Virus record (IMG/VR): IMGVR_UViG_3300042473_000184
Location: 1 to 54,436 of that record
Strand: one strand, 5' to 3'
From: a virus
Length of the DNA stretch: 54,436 nucleotides
Below are positions 7,055-13,830 of the stretch, in pieces; the stretch's first letter is position 1; every line of letters starts with the position of its first letter. Under the pieces are notes generated by a model. It had not been told where the DNA came from. It saw only the letters and a program-made list of their open reading frames with translations, and did not search any database. The position numbers were made by a program, and so were the translations under genes.

Positions 7055-7736
7055 ATAGACTCCTAACGCCCTCTACTATTATATCATTAGCCTGAAAAAC
7101 TATATCAAACATTGGAGAATCTCTTTTAATCTTTCCAAATTTATCATTAACCATGTGTGGTCCAACTCTTTTAAAATGAAAAGAAATAAAGTCTGGCTCA
7201 AGATAGTTCACAGTTTTTTCTACTACTGAATGTCTCTTTTTTGTGCTATATACATAAAATGGAGAATCCAGAGATGATGGCTCATAAGAAATCTCTAAGT
7301 CAGCATCAATATACCATGGCATATAAAATTTAAAGGTTCCAGGAAAACATCCAGACATAGGCATATGTGTTTCTTCTGTATTATAATATTGCCTCATCCA
7401 TGGCCTGTCTACATTAATAAATACCCCATCTTTTCTTTCTAATAAGAAAAACTCTGCATGATTTGTTTGTCTAAGAGTAATAATATTATCTTTGATAGAT
7501 ATTAATTTTGGCATTGGATAAAGAGCCTCAACATAAGAATTAATTGGTTTTATTATGCTGTCTTTATATTTTCCATCTAAAACCTTTGAGTATGAAATCC
7601 ATTTTTCTGGTAGTCTGGAGTCCTTGCTTATTTTACTAAAAGCAGGATCTTTTGTTTTGTACCATATATCAAAATCATAGTCCATATTGTGAAGCATCTT
7701 TGGCTCATTTTTTGCCATCAACTGTTCTTTTTCCAT
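7041..7736 (-). CDS. Divergent third member of the DUF6065-like set
   Basis: A 231-residue protein sharing the general plan but not the TPPGY signature of the next two genes. It has an N-terminal DIWYKTKDP, a LPEKWISYSK motif echoing the (V/I)P(E/D)WY entry of its neighbours, a central GCFPGTFKFYMPWYI segment, and a C-terminal strand set ending RDSPMFDIVFQANDIIVEG. The last part parallels KGTPIFQIIPF of the paralogues. AAGGAAG precedes the ATG and a TG-G-TATACT promoter lies 25 bases upstream, so it heads the run down to the glycosyltransferase-like gene. Relatedness is judged by eye. Confidence 0.6.
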   Translation of the reverse strand: MEKEQLMAKNEPKMLHNMDYDFDIWYKTKDPAFSKISKDSRLPEKWISYSKVLDGKYKDSIIKPINSYVEALYPMPKLISIKDNIITLRQTNHAEFFLLERKDGVFINVDRPWMRQYYNTEETHMPMSGCFPGTFKFYMPWYIDADLEISYEPSSLDSPFYVYSTKKRHSVVEKTVNYLEPDFISFHFKRVGPHMVNDKFGKIKRDSPMFDIVFQANDIIVEGVRSLYEKN

Positions 7737-7761
7737 ACACTTCCTTAATTTTATATAATAA

Positions 7762-7770
7762 AGTATACCA
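7762..7770 (-). promoter_or_regulatory. Extended -10 promoter of the DUF6065-like run
   Basis: Minus strand TG-G-TATACT located between the metalloprotease stop and the start at 7736. The spacing gives a leader of about 20 bases containing AAGGAAG. No good -35 is seen. Confidence 0.6.
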
Positions 7771-7780
7771 TTGATCAGCC

Positions 7781-9319
7781 CTACTGTTTTTCAACCTTTA
7801 TGACATCCCCAAACTCTCCTGACTCAACAACGGTAATCTTTAATCCATGAACCAAGATATAATCCTTGATCTTTAATGGTGCATCAGAATTACTAAATGT
7901 TGGGCTGGTAATCTTTCTATTCTCTGGTACTAAAATCCTCATTCCATCATGGCTAGAAGTTAAAGATGTATCAACAACATAAACCAAAGCGCCTTCACTT
8001 TCTTCTGGCATCTTATAGTTTAGTCCAACAGATCTTAGTGACTCAATTACTACAACTCGGGTAGGAGTAATTGGTATAACAATTAGTTTATTTTTATTTG
8101 TTTTTGTGGAAGATGGGGCAATCCAAGTAATAGACGTTTCTGTTTTTGAGATGCATGAAACCTGTTTGTCTCCCCAAAACTCAGCAAGCCATTTATGCCA
8201 TCCAAGAAGATCTGATGCTGCATAGCGACTCATAATTCCAAACTCAAACATACCATCTTCAAAATTTCTATTATTATCGTCGAATCCAAGCGATACATGT
8301 TGCATTTCATGAATCCACCACATTGGGTGTACAAAATTTGATGCACGATAAAATGATGAAACATTATATGGTGGGAAAATAGACGCACTAACAGATCCTT
8401 CGTCTGTATTTATTTGCATTAAGCCTGCCTGTTGAACAATTCCACCAGGAGATCCTGCTGGCAAAACAATAATAACAAAATCTGCAGAAGAAAAATCAAT
8501 GTACTTATCTACAGCAGAGACAAGGTCTTTGTTAAATCTTAAAGCATTTTCATGCGTTCTTTCATGAATAAGATTATACTCAGATATATTCTTGTCAAAC
8601 TCTAAGTATTCTTTTGGAACGTTGAACTTAACAGATGATCCATTATCTGAAGAACCTTTTACCCATTCTGAAACAAAGTCAAAGTACTTGCTATAGTCAT
8701 CTAATGGAGATTTTCCATTTCGTGGAGCATCTTTTGTGTAAATTGGAATTACTTGAAAAACAGAATTTGGTCCAGGATGCTTTGTTTTATCCCAATAAGA
8801 TTTTTGATCTGCAGTTGGGAAAGCAAGTGTGTTTTGTTTTTGTTTATTATTTTTAATTTTACATTCTTCAATATTTACCAAAGACTCTGACTGGCTTACA
8901 GTTGGTTCAGTTTTTAAAAAATCTACTGGAACTCTAAGAGGCCCTGAACATGCTTGTTGATTTTTAAACCATGACTCAAACTCTTTCCATTCTTGTGGCG
9001 TAAGCGGGTCAATGTCACATGGCGTCTTAAAGTATTTTAAAGAAACGCTCTCTACTGGTGTAGGCGTAGGGTTAGGCACTGGTGCTGGTGTTGGGGTTGG
9101 CTTAACAACAGGTGATTTTTTTACAGCCCATCTATAAACTTTTCCATTTTTTAAACATATTGTATTGTTTTTAACTTTATTTAAGTTAGACTTAGAGCAT
9201 GACTTATTAGTAAACTCATACTCTTGAATATTTTTTTGAATAGGCTTTACTTCAACTGGTGCTTGGGTTGGTGCAAGCAAAGACGCAACTGTTACTGTAG
9301 ATACACAAACTATACACAT
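7781..9319 (-). CDS. Secreted M6-like zinc metalloprotease
   Basis: A 512-residue protein with a short hydrophobic signal-like N-terminus (residues 2-20). A Cys-containing module follows (residues 35-65, ending LKNGKVYRWAVKK), then a Pro/Thr linker (70-90) and a large catalytic region. The zinc motif is HEMQH at 337-341 in WWIHEMQHVSLGFDD, followed by GIMSRY (Met363, Met-turn-like) and LLGWHKWLAEFWGDKQV. The order HExxH, MS and GW-K resembles the M6/immune-inhibitor-A group of secreted proteases. The KNGKVYRW module resembles repeats in secreted proteins of freshwater Actinobacteria. A GGAG site lies within the previous stop region. It may clear host surface proteins during exit or entry; that is inference. 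Confidence 0.72.
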   Translation of the reverse strand: MCIVCVSTVTVASLLAPTQAPVEVKPIQKNIQEYEFTNKSCSKSNLNKVKNNTICLKNGKVYRWAVKKSPVVKPTPTPAPVPNPTPTPVESVSLKYFKTPCDIDPLTPQEWKEFESWFKNQQACSGPLRVPVDFLKTEPTVSQSESLVNIEECKIKNNKQKQNTLAFPTADQKSYWDKTKHPGPNSVFQVIPIYTKDAPRNGKSPLDDYSKYFDFVSEWVKGSSDNGSSVKFNVPKEYLEFDKNISEYNLIHERTHENALRFNKDLVSAVDKYIDFSSADFVIIVLPAGSPGGIVQQAGLMQINTDEGSVSASIFPPYNVSSFYRASNFVHPMWWIHEMQHVSLGFDDNNRNFEDGMFEFGIMSRYAASDLLGWHKWLAEFWGDKQVSCISKTETSITWIAPSSTKTNKNKLIVIPITPTRVVVIESLRSVGLNYKMPEESEGALVYVVDTSLTSSHDGMRILVPENRKITSPTFSNSDAPLKIKDYILVHGLKITVVESGEFGDVIKVEKQ

Positions 9320-9324
9320 TTAAA

Positions 9325-9546
9325 TTACTGCTCCTTTATTTTAAATACTACCTGGCAAGGATCTCCGCCAGACTCCCACTCTTCTTGCTCTTCATCACTC
9401 ATGTATGGATCTCCATCATGAGTATTACAGAAAGGCTCTGTTATCCATCCACGATCAATTCCATTATTTAGCCAGATTTCAAATTCATCATAATCTAACT
9501 CATTCGCTTGAATACCTTTTAGGATCTCATCAAATTCTTCGCTCAT
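9325..9546 (-). CDS. Acidic 73-residue phage protein, leaderless mRNA
   Basis: Small and strongly acidic, with PFCNTHDGDPYM near the middle and GGDPCQVVFKI at the end. Cys, His, Asp and Cys are spaced in a way that could hold a metal, but I know of no assigned function. The consensus promoter at 9553-9581 puts the expected transcription start on the A of this ATG, so there is no room for a ribosome site. It is followed after six bases by the metalloprotease gene and may help deliver ribosomes to it. Confidence 0.78.
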   Translation of the reverse strand: MSEEFDEILKGIQANELDYDEFEIWLNNGIDRGWITEPFCNTHDGDPYMSDEEQEEWESGGDPCQVVFKIKEQ

Positions 9547-9552
9547 ATATAA

Positions 9553-9581
9553 AGTATATCTCTAAATTCTGACAATGTCAA
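9553..9581 (-). promoter_or_regulatory. Consensus promoter producing a leaderless mRNA
   Basis: Minus strand TTGACA (9576-9581), a 17-base spacer, TATACT (9553-9558), then exactly six bases to the ATG at 9544-9546. Both boxes are near perfect. Initiation about seven bases after the -10 would start the RNA on the start codon. Confidence 0.85.
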
Positions 9582-9583
9582 AT

Positions 9584-9598
9584 GACTATCTAATAGTC
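9584..9598 (-). promoter_or_regulatory. Perfect palindrome just upstream of the -35 box
   Basis: GACTAT-TAG-ATAGTC, a 6-bp dyad with a three-base centre, two bases upstream of the -35 at 9576-9581 and 19 bases past the SGNH gene stop. It could be an operator or activator site for that promoter. It is followed by only a short T run (ATTTG), so it would be a weak terminator for the SGNH gene. Confidence 0.45.
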
Positions 9599-9616
9599 TT
9601 GCTATCATTAAGATTA

Positions 9617-10459
9617 TCACTTATTTTTTTCTAAATATTTTTTATAAATAAAATCAGCCCAGTACTGATGAAATGGCTCCCCAATATGGTCATTGTCGTC
9701 TGCAAGGAATTTTGCATTATCGTTTTCATATAAGTATTTTTTAACAAAACTATTTACATCTGACAATTCATATTGATAGAATGTATTAAAATTATTTATT
9801 TTACTATTTTCTATTCCTAAATATTTTTCGTTTTCACAAGGTGCCCAAGAAAAAGAATATAACTTTATACTATTGCTTTTGCAGTATAGGTCTAACATCA
9901 AGTAATACTGATACGCTAATAAATTTAAAACTTTATCATCTGTTCTAGTTAAAAATGAAAATTTAATAATATTTTTATTATTTATAGAATAAAATCTTGT
10001 AAAATCTGGCATATTTAAAAATATTACATCTGGATTTTTATATGTTTTACAATATTTAAAAATTAAAGAAATGCATTCCATTATTGAAGATCCACTAGAA
10101 CCAATATTAAAATATCCAGATGTAGTGTTGTTTGTTTTTATTTGATCATACACAATCTTTGACCAAACTTTATCGTAAGGCATTCCATTCCCAAAGGTAT
10201 AAGAACAACCTGAAAATAAAATATGCAATCCTTCATGGTCATTTTTAAAACTATCAGATCTAAAATAATTTGAATTTAATTCATTTATATAAAAATTAGG
10301 ATTTGTTTTTTTAAATAGTTCATCCCAATTGCTTATACTTAATGTTTTATTTCTTGCAATTGGAACATCTGAAAAAAAATATAAATCATTATCTGGGTCC
10401 GCATTTGTTATATCTGGGAACATAAAAGGACCCAAAAAAGATTCTTGAAAGTTATCCAT
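9617..10459 (-). CDS. SGNH/GDSL-like hydrolase
   Basis: A 280-residue protein with an SGNH pattern: ILFSGCSYTFGNG (nucleophile candidate Ser86), FNIGSSGSSIMEC with the block II Gly, VIFLNMPDFTR where block III Asn is expected, and near the end DDNDHIGEPFHQYW with an Asp-x-x-His-like pair. Such enzymes are esterases or deacetylases acting on sugars or lipids. The base composition is visibly much richer in A and T than the flanking genes. No ribosome site is seen; its ATG follows directly on the stop of the 28-codon ORF at 10460-10546, suggesting coupling. A role in trimming surface sugars is plausible but not shown. Confidence 0.68.
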   Translation of the reverse strand: MDNFQESFLGPFMFPDITNADPDNDLYFFSDVPIARNKTLSISNWDELFKKTNPNFYINELNSNYFRSDSFKNDHEGLHILFSGCSYTFGNGMPYDKVWSKIVYDQIKTNNTTSGYFNIGSSGSSIMECISLIFKYCKTYKNPDVIFLNMPDFTRFYSINNKNIIKFSFLTRTDDKVLNLLAYQYYLMLDLYCKSNSIKLYSFSWAPCENEKYLGIENSKINNFNTFYQYELSDVNSFVKKYLYENDNAKFLADDNDHIGEPFHQYWADFIYKKYLEKNK

Positions 10460-10546
10460 TTAATAAATTAGCATTCTTTTTTTAATCTTTTTTTTATTTT
10501 TTTTTAATTGAATAATAATTTTTATTTTTTTAATTATTTTCTTCAT
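10460..10546 (-). CDS. Possible 28-residue lysine/isoleucine peptide
   Basis: A tiny frame beginning MKKIIKKIKIII and ending KKRMLIY, about half lysine. It starts in an ATGA overlap with the stop of the protease gene and its stop directly abuts the ATG of the SGNH gene, so it bridges the two without a gap. That arrangement favours a real or at least translated coupling ORF. The DNA is an almost pure A/T tract, so chance is a real alternative. If translated, it would be a cationic amphipathic helix. Confidence 0.35.
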   Translation of the reverse strand: MKKIIKKIKIIIQLKKNKKKIKKRMLIY

Positions 10547-11067
10547 ATACTCACTACGTCAACTGGACCCATGCAAGATGGATTAAATTTAATTGCAGAA
10601 TTGACTGCTTGGACCACTCTGTTCCTTGCATTTTTCTGTTTATCTGTTGCATATAAAACCCCATAAGCATACTCTGCTCCTGAGCCCATGGCAAGATATG
10701 GAAGTGTGTACTTAGATAAAGACATATCAGCAGAACTGTGCTCATAGATTTGACCACGAACTGCAATGATTAAACCAAGGTCTCCGTCTTTAGATGTATC
10801 AACCCAAAACTCATTATAAAATTCTTTTAGTTCTTTAATAAATCTAGTCTGCATAAACTTATCTGTATCTTTAATATTTGGCGGAGTTGGCTTAAAGTTA
10901 TAGCGGATTCTTTCTCCGTCCATTGCTCCAGCATACCCAATAAGATAAGGACCTATCTTCCAAACCTTTGGTGCTTCAAGTGCTAAAATAGTACCATCAT
11001 CTGATGCTCCACGATCTCCTGCCATATAAATTTTATCTTCATGTCGAACAACAGCAATACAAGTCAT
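10543..11067 (-). CDS. HslV / 20S proteasome beta-like protease
   Basis: A 174-residue Ntn-hydrolase. After removal of Met1, the catalytic set falls on canonical proteasome numbering: Thr1 (MTCIAVV), Asp17 (AGDRGAS), Lys33 (APKVWKI) and Ser128 in AMGSGAEYAYG. The strand pattern around YLIGYAG is also typical. HslV and beta subunits assemble into rings and need an ATPase partner; none is seen here, so it may use a host ATPase or act alone. The ATG at 11065-11067 follows GGAGAGGG by eight bases. An upstream in-frame extension to 11133 is rejected because it runs through the promoter at 11100-11129. Possible roles are structural protein processing or attack on host proteins. Confidence 0.85.
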   Translation of the reverse strand: MTCIAVVRHEDKIYMAGDRGASDDGTILALEAPKVWKIGPYLIGYAGAMDGERIRYNFKPTPPNIKDTDKFMQTRFIKELKEFYNEFWVDTSKDGDLGLIIAVRGQIYEHSSADMSLSKYTLPYLAMGSGAEYAYGVLYATDKQKNARNRVVQAVNSAIKFNPSCMGPVDVVSI

Positions 11068-11073
11068 GGCAAA

Positions 11074-11124
11074 AGCCCTCTCCAGATAGGTTATACTCAA
11101 GTATACCATTGCCCAGAGAGGGCT
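11074..11124 (-). promoter_or_regulatory. 9-bp inverted repeat that can hide a ribosome site
   Basis: AGCCCTCTC (11116-11124) and GAGAGGGCT (11074-11082) are perfect complements 33 bases apart on the minus strand. The downstream arm contains the ribosome site of the protease gene; the upstream arm lies between the -35 and -10 boxes. RNA from this promoter would lack the upstream arm, while read-through RNA from 11146 and above would contain both. An inner TATAC-TTGA-GTATA dyad overlaps the -10. Confidence 0.6.
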
Positions 11125-11129
11125 GTCAA
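11100..11129 (-). promoter_or_regulatory. Strong promoter of the HslV-like gene
   Basis: Minus strand: perfect -35 TTGACA (11124-11129), 18-base spacer ending TGG, -10 TATACT (11100-11105) with extended -10. The predicted start near 11093 leaves a leader of about 26 bases with GGAGAGGG. Confidence 0.85.
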
Positions 11130-11145
11130 GCAAGGTTAATAATGA

Positions 11146-11430
11146 TTAATTAGCCTTTTTGTCTACAGATTTAAAGGCGTCATTTATTTCTGCCAATGAT
11201 AGCCTTCCATCGTCCAAAAAAGCCCTTGCCAGTCTTTCAATAACTGTTGCTACTCCTAAGAGTCCTGCAAGCATAACTGCCTGAACCGTGTCAATTCCTA
11301 CTACGGCTCCTGCTCCCAAGACTGATAGTCCTGATGCTGCAAATACCGCAAGAATTCTCATCAGAATATTTGTTATTGCTTTCTGTGGGTGCTCCTGCTT
11401 TGGGGGTTCTACTACTTTTTTAATTGCCAT
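11146..11430 (-). CDS. Small membrane protein, possible holin
   Basis: A 94-residue protein with a basic proline-containing N-terminus. Two hydrophobic segments follow (about residues 22-42 and 47-64), then a charged C-terminal helix (LARAFLDDGRLSLAEINDAF). AGGAGA precedes the ATG. Proteins of this shape are common in actinophages and are often listed as membrane or holin-like proteins; I am not sure of the family. It follows another small membrane protein and a C-terminally anchored surface protein, which together make a membrane-associated run ending before the protease promoter. Confidence 0.7.
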   Translation of the reverse strand: MAIKKVVEPPKQEHPQKAITNILMRILAVFAASGLSVLGAGAVVGIDTVQAVMLAGLLGVATVIERLARAFLDDGRLSLAEINDAFKSVDKKAN

Positions 11431-11431
11431 T

Positions 11432-11659
11432 TTATTTCTCCTTTCTTAGCGGGATTGTAATTAGCCAAATAATTGTTGTTGCAAGCACTGCAATACCAAC
11501 AATGTCTCTTGCTGATCCCGTCAAAGTTAGCCATGCGATAAAGAAGCCAAGGAGGGTGAATGCCTGTGCGATTAATTCCATTCCTGCGTCTTTAAACCAT
11601 TTAGTTAATCCCTTGAGTGCTTTACCCACAAGACTAACTGCTTTGTTGATTATTTTCAT
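11432..11659 (-). CDS. Small membrane protein with amphipathic N-terminus
   Basis: A 75-residue protein. Residues 1-27 could form a basic amphipathic helix (INKAVSLVGKALKGLTKWF), followed by two hydrophobic segments (about 31-48 and 52-70) and a basic end (PLRKEK). It starts in an ATGA overlap with the PA14 protein stop, with GGAGG just before, so the two are coexpressed. It may be a holin component or a partner of the anchored PA14 protein; context only. Confidence 0.7.
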   Translation of the reverse strand: MKIINKAVSLVGKALKGLTKWFKDAGMELIAQAFTLLGFFIAWLTLTGSARDIVGIAVLATTIIWLITIPLRKEK

Positions 11660-13740
11660 TTGTTCCTCCTTATGACTGCCCCTGCAATTTGTGATACGAT
11701 GATCACTGGGACAATTACTTCTTGCGCTTTCTCTCTCTGATCGTCTGTCATATCCATACCTAACTCAGAGAAATTAGATAGGAGTTCTGTAACATCCACT
11801 TCAAATACTGCTGCAAGTGGGTCTGCTAAGAATGCTTCTGTTTGTACTTCTGTTACTGCATCCGCTAATGTAAATGGCATTGGGGTTTCTCCCGCCTCTG
11901 CTTCTCTATCTGAAAACTCAACAAATGCTTCTGCAAGTGCTGGGTTAGATTTCATCTGCTGTGCAATCTGTGCAACTTCTGAAGGCTTAATACCAAGGTC
12001 TTGTGCAACCTCAGCCTTTGCTTCTTGAGTCAATGCTCTAAGTGTTTGGCTAACTGCTGTTACTTGTTCAGGGGAAAGAGTAACTAACTTATTATCACTG
12101 CTTGTAAGGTTAGCAATAACATTAGATAGATCTTCTTCTGTTCCAGTTCCTTTTTCAGGAACAAGGGCTGCTAATACCTCATCTTCAATTACTACATCTG
12201 GTTCAGTCCAAGGGTTTTCTTCTGGCTTTGGCTCTGGGCCAGGTTCTGGTGAAGGTTCTGGAGCAGGCTCTTCAGTTGTCTCTGGGGTAGGTTCTGGAGA
12301 AGGCTCAGGTGTTGGTGGTTCCTCTGGGGTAGGCTCTGGTGTAGGCTCCTCTGCAGGGTCCACTGTAGGCTCTGGAGAAGGCTCTGGTGTAGGAGGCTCT
12401 TCTGCCGTAGGTTCAGGGCTTGGTTCTGGCGTAGGAGGCTCTTCTGGTGTTGGTTCTGGACTTGGCTCAGGAGTAGGTGGCTCTTCAGCAGTTGGCTCTG
12501 GGCTTGGTTCTGGGCTAGGCTGATTGGCTGCAGCGTTGGCTGCTGCCTGTGCAATAGCAGACTGAATTTCTCTTTGTGATTGCTCATCATAGTAACGCCA
12601 TGCATCATCAATTGCGCTGTTGACATTATTAATTGCTTGATTATATGCGCTAATAGCATTGTTTTTATTTTGCAATGCCGTTGCAACATTTAAAACTGCG
12701 TTGTTATATTCATTTGTTTTATTAGTTAGTGTTTGATTGTAACCATTAAGTGTTGATACTGCTTGGTTATAAACATTTAATTTATCATTATATACATCTT
12801 GGGCTAAGTTTTTTGCAGAAAGGGCATTGTTGTATTCGTTGGTTTGTTCTTGGGTTGCTCCAGATCCATGAGAAAATGTATTTAGATTACAACTAAAGTT
12901 TTGTCCCCATACTCTTGGGCTTCCAGAATAGTCACATCCTGCACCAGTCCATCCTCCAGGAATACCCCAACCAAGATTATAGGAACCTACTCCTCCGCCG
13001 TTATACCACCAAATTTCTACATCAAAAACCTTGTCACTTGTTACATCATATACTGGAGAATAATCACTCCAAGTTGCTCCTTGCTCTACCCAGTTATCTA
13101 TGGCCAATGATCCATCAATATACATTCTAAAACCATCATCTGTATATCCTGCAAAGTATGCTTGCGTAAACCATGATGGAACAGTTATCTGTCCAGTAAA
13201 TTTAACTATAAAGTTTTCATATCTATTACCACAAACTGGGCGAGTCATATAGTTTCCATTTAGTGTTCCACTACATAAGAATTCATCTGTGGCTGCAAGT
13301 CCATTAACTCTAATTAGACTATAAACATCGTATGCCAAACCAGCAGAACCAGCACTGTCTAATGCTTGCTGAGCGTTTGAAAGATTAATGTTGGCTACTC
13401 CAAGTGCATCGTAGGCATCATTCTTATTGTCTAAAGCAGTGGCTACTGTTACTGTTTGTTCATCTACTGCTGATTGGGCTAATTCTTTTTCTTCAAGTGC
13501 CGTGGTTTCTGCGTCAAGAGAGTCATCATATAGGTCAGAGGTTTGAGACTGGGCTGATTGTGCAGATACTGCAAGGTCGTATTTATCTTCTGCTTCTTCA
13601 ATTAGGGATATAAGTTCATCTTGGTAGCCAAGGTCATCTACGCTATTGTTGAGTTCTTCAATTTCTTGGGCTGCAACTGTTAGGGGGTCATCAGAGTGGG
13701 CACCTTCTGGAGAGATAATAAGCCAGCCAAATGCTAACAA
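11656..13740 (-). CDS. Membrane-anchored PA14 surface protein with PEPS/PEPT repeat
   Basis: A 694-residue protein from the TTG at 13738-13740. In order: a hydrophobic N-terminal segment, a helical coiled-coil-like region (20-130), a PA14-like beta domain (about 150-275, with YTDDGFRMYIDGSLAIDNW and DVEIWWYNGGGVG), a second coiled-coil region (285-400), and a Pro/Glu/Thr/Ser repeat (about 400-515). A helical acidic region and a terminal hydrophobic helix ending IRRNK follow. PA14 domains bind glycans in many adhesins. The frame stays open upstream to GTA ATC AAA AAA, which would add KKLIRIAAVTL, a typical signal-peptide start after GGGGG, so the true start is probably the non-standard ATC at 13771-13773. 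A surface-displayed host-modifying protein is the likeliest reading. Confidence 0.75.
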   Translation of the reverse strand: MLAFGWLIISPEGAHSDDPLTVAAQEIEELNNSVDDLGYQDELISLIEEAEDKYDLAVSAQSAQSQTSDLYDDSLDAETTALEEKELAQSAVDEQTVTVATALDNKNDAYDALGVANINLSNAQQALDSAGSAGLAYDVYSLIRVNGLAATDEFLCSGTLNGNYMTRPVCGNRYENFIVKFTGQITVPSWFTQAYFAGYTDDGFRMYIDGSLAIDNWVEQGATWSDYSPVYDVTSDKVFDVEIWWYNGGGVGSYNLGWGIPGGWTGAGCDYSGSPRVWGQNFSCNLNTFSHGSGATQEQTNEYNNALSAKNLAQDVYNDKLNVYNQAVSTLNGYNQTLTNKTNEYNNAVLNVATALQNKNNAISAYNQAINNVNSAIDDAWRYYDEQSQREIQSAIAQAAANAAANQPSPEPSPEPTAEEPPTPEPSPEPTPEEPPTPEPSPEPTAEEPPTPEPSPEPTVDPAEEPTPEPTPEEPPTPEPSPEPTPETTEEPAPEPSPEPGPEPKPEENPWTEPDVVIEDEVLAALVPEKGTGTEEDLSNVIANLTSSDNKLVTLSPEQVTAVSQTLRALTQEAKAEVAQDLGIKPSEVAQIAQQMKSNPALAEAFVEFSDREAEAGETPMPFTLADAVTEVQTEAFLADPLAAVFEVDVTELLSNFSELGMDMTDDQREKAQEVIVPVIIVSQIAGAVIRRNK
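12200..12530 (-). repeat. Degenerate repeat coding for PEPSPEPT-type units
   Basis: Tandem units encoding about PTPEPSPEPTAEEP are repeated at least five times with silent and small changes, inside the PA14 protein. The codons vary between units, so this is a protein-level repeat rather than a recent DNA expansion. It would form an extended, rigid stalk rich in Pro and Thr. Confidence 0.8.
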
Positions 13741-13810
13741 TGTGACTGCTGCTATTCGTATTAGTTTTTTGATTACCTTTCCCCCTTGCAGACTGATGTC
13801 TGATAGGATG

Positions 13811-13819
13811 ATTATACCA
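13811..13819 (-). promoter_or_regulatory. Extended -10 promoter of the PA14 surface protein
   Basis: Minus strand TG-G-TATAAT, 12 bases beyond the T-run of the upstream terminator. Initiation near 13804 gives a leader of about 30 bases with AAGGGGG seven bases before the proposed ATC start at 13773. No consensus -35. Confidence 0.65.
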
Positions 13820-13830
13820 TTTTATTGCAC

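Noticed and set aside
10480-10543. Poly-A/T tract as a replication origin or terminator
   Set aside because: No repeats, dyads or DnaA-like boxes; the tract is explained by the lysine-rich 28-codon frame and general AT bias.
11068-11133. Upstream extension of the HslV-like protein
   Set aside because: It would bury the N-terminal threonine and runs through a near-perfect promoter whose transcription start is downstream of the longer start codon.
12200-12530. Repeat array as a possible CRISPR
   Set aside because: Units are in frame with the gene, have no distinct spacers and encode PEPS/PEPT peptides.
12192-12689. Gln/Leu/Ser-rich minus-strand frame of 165 codons
   Set aside because: Out-of-frame reading of the PEPS/PEPT repeat; the repeat makes any frame look open.
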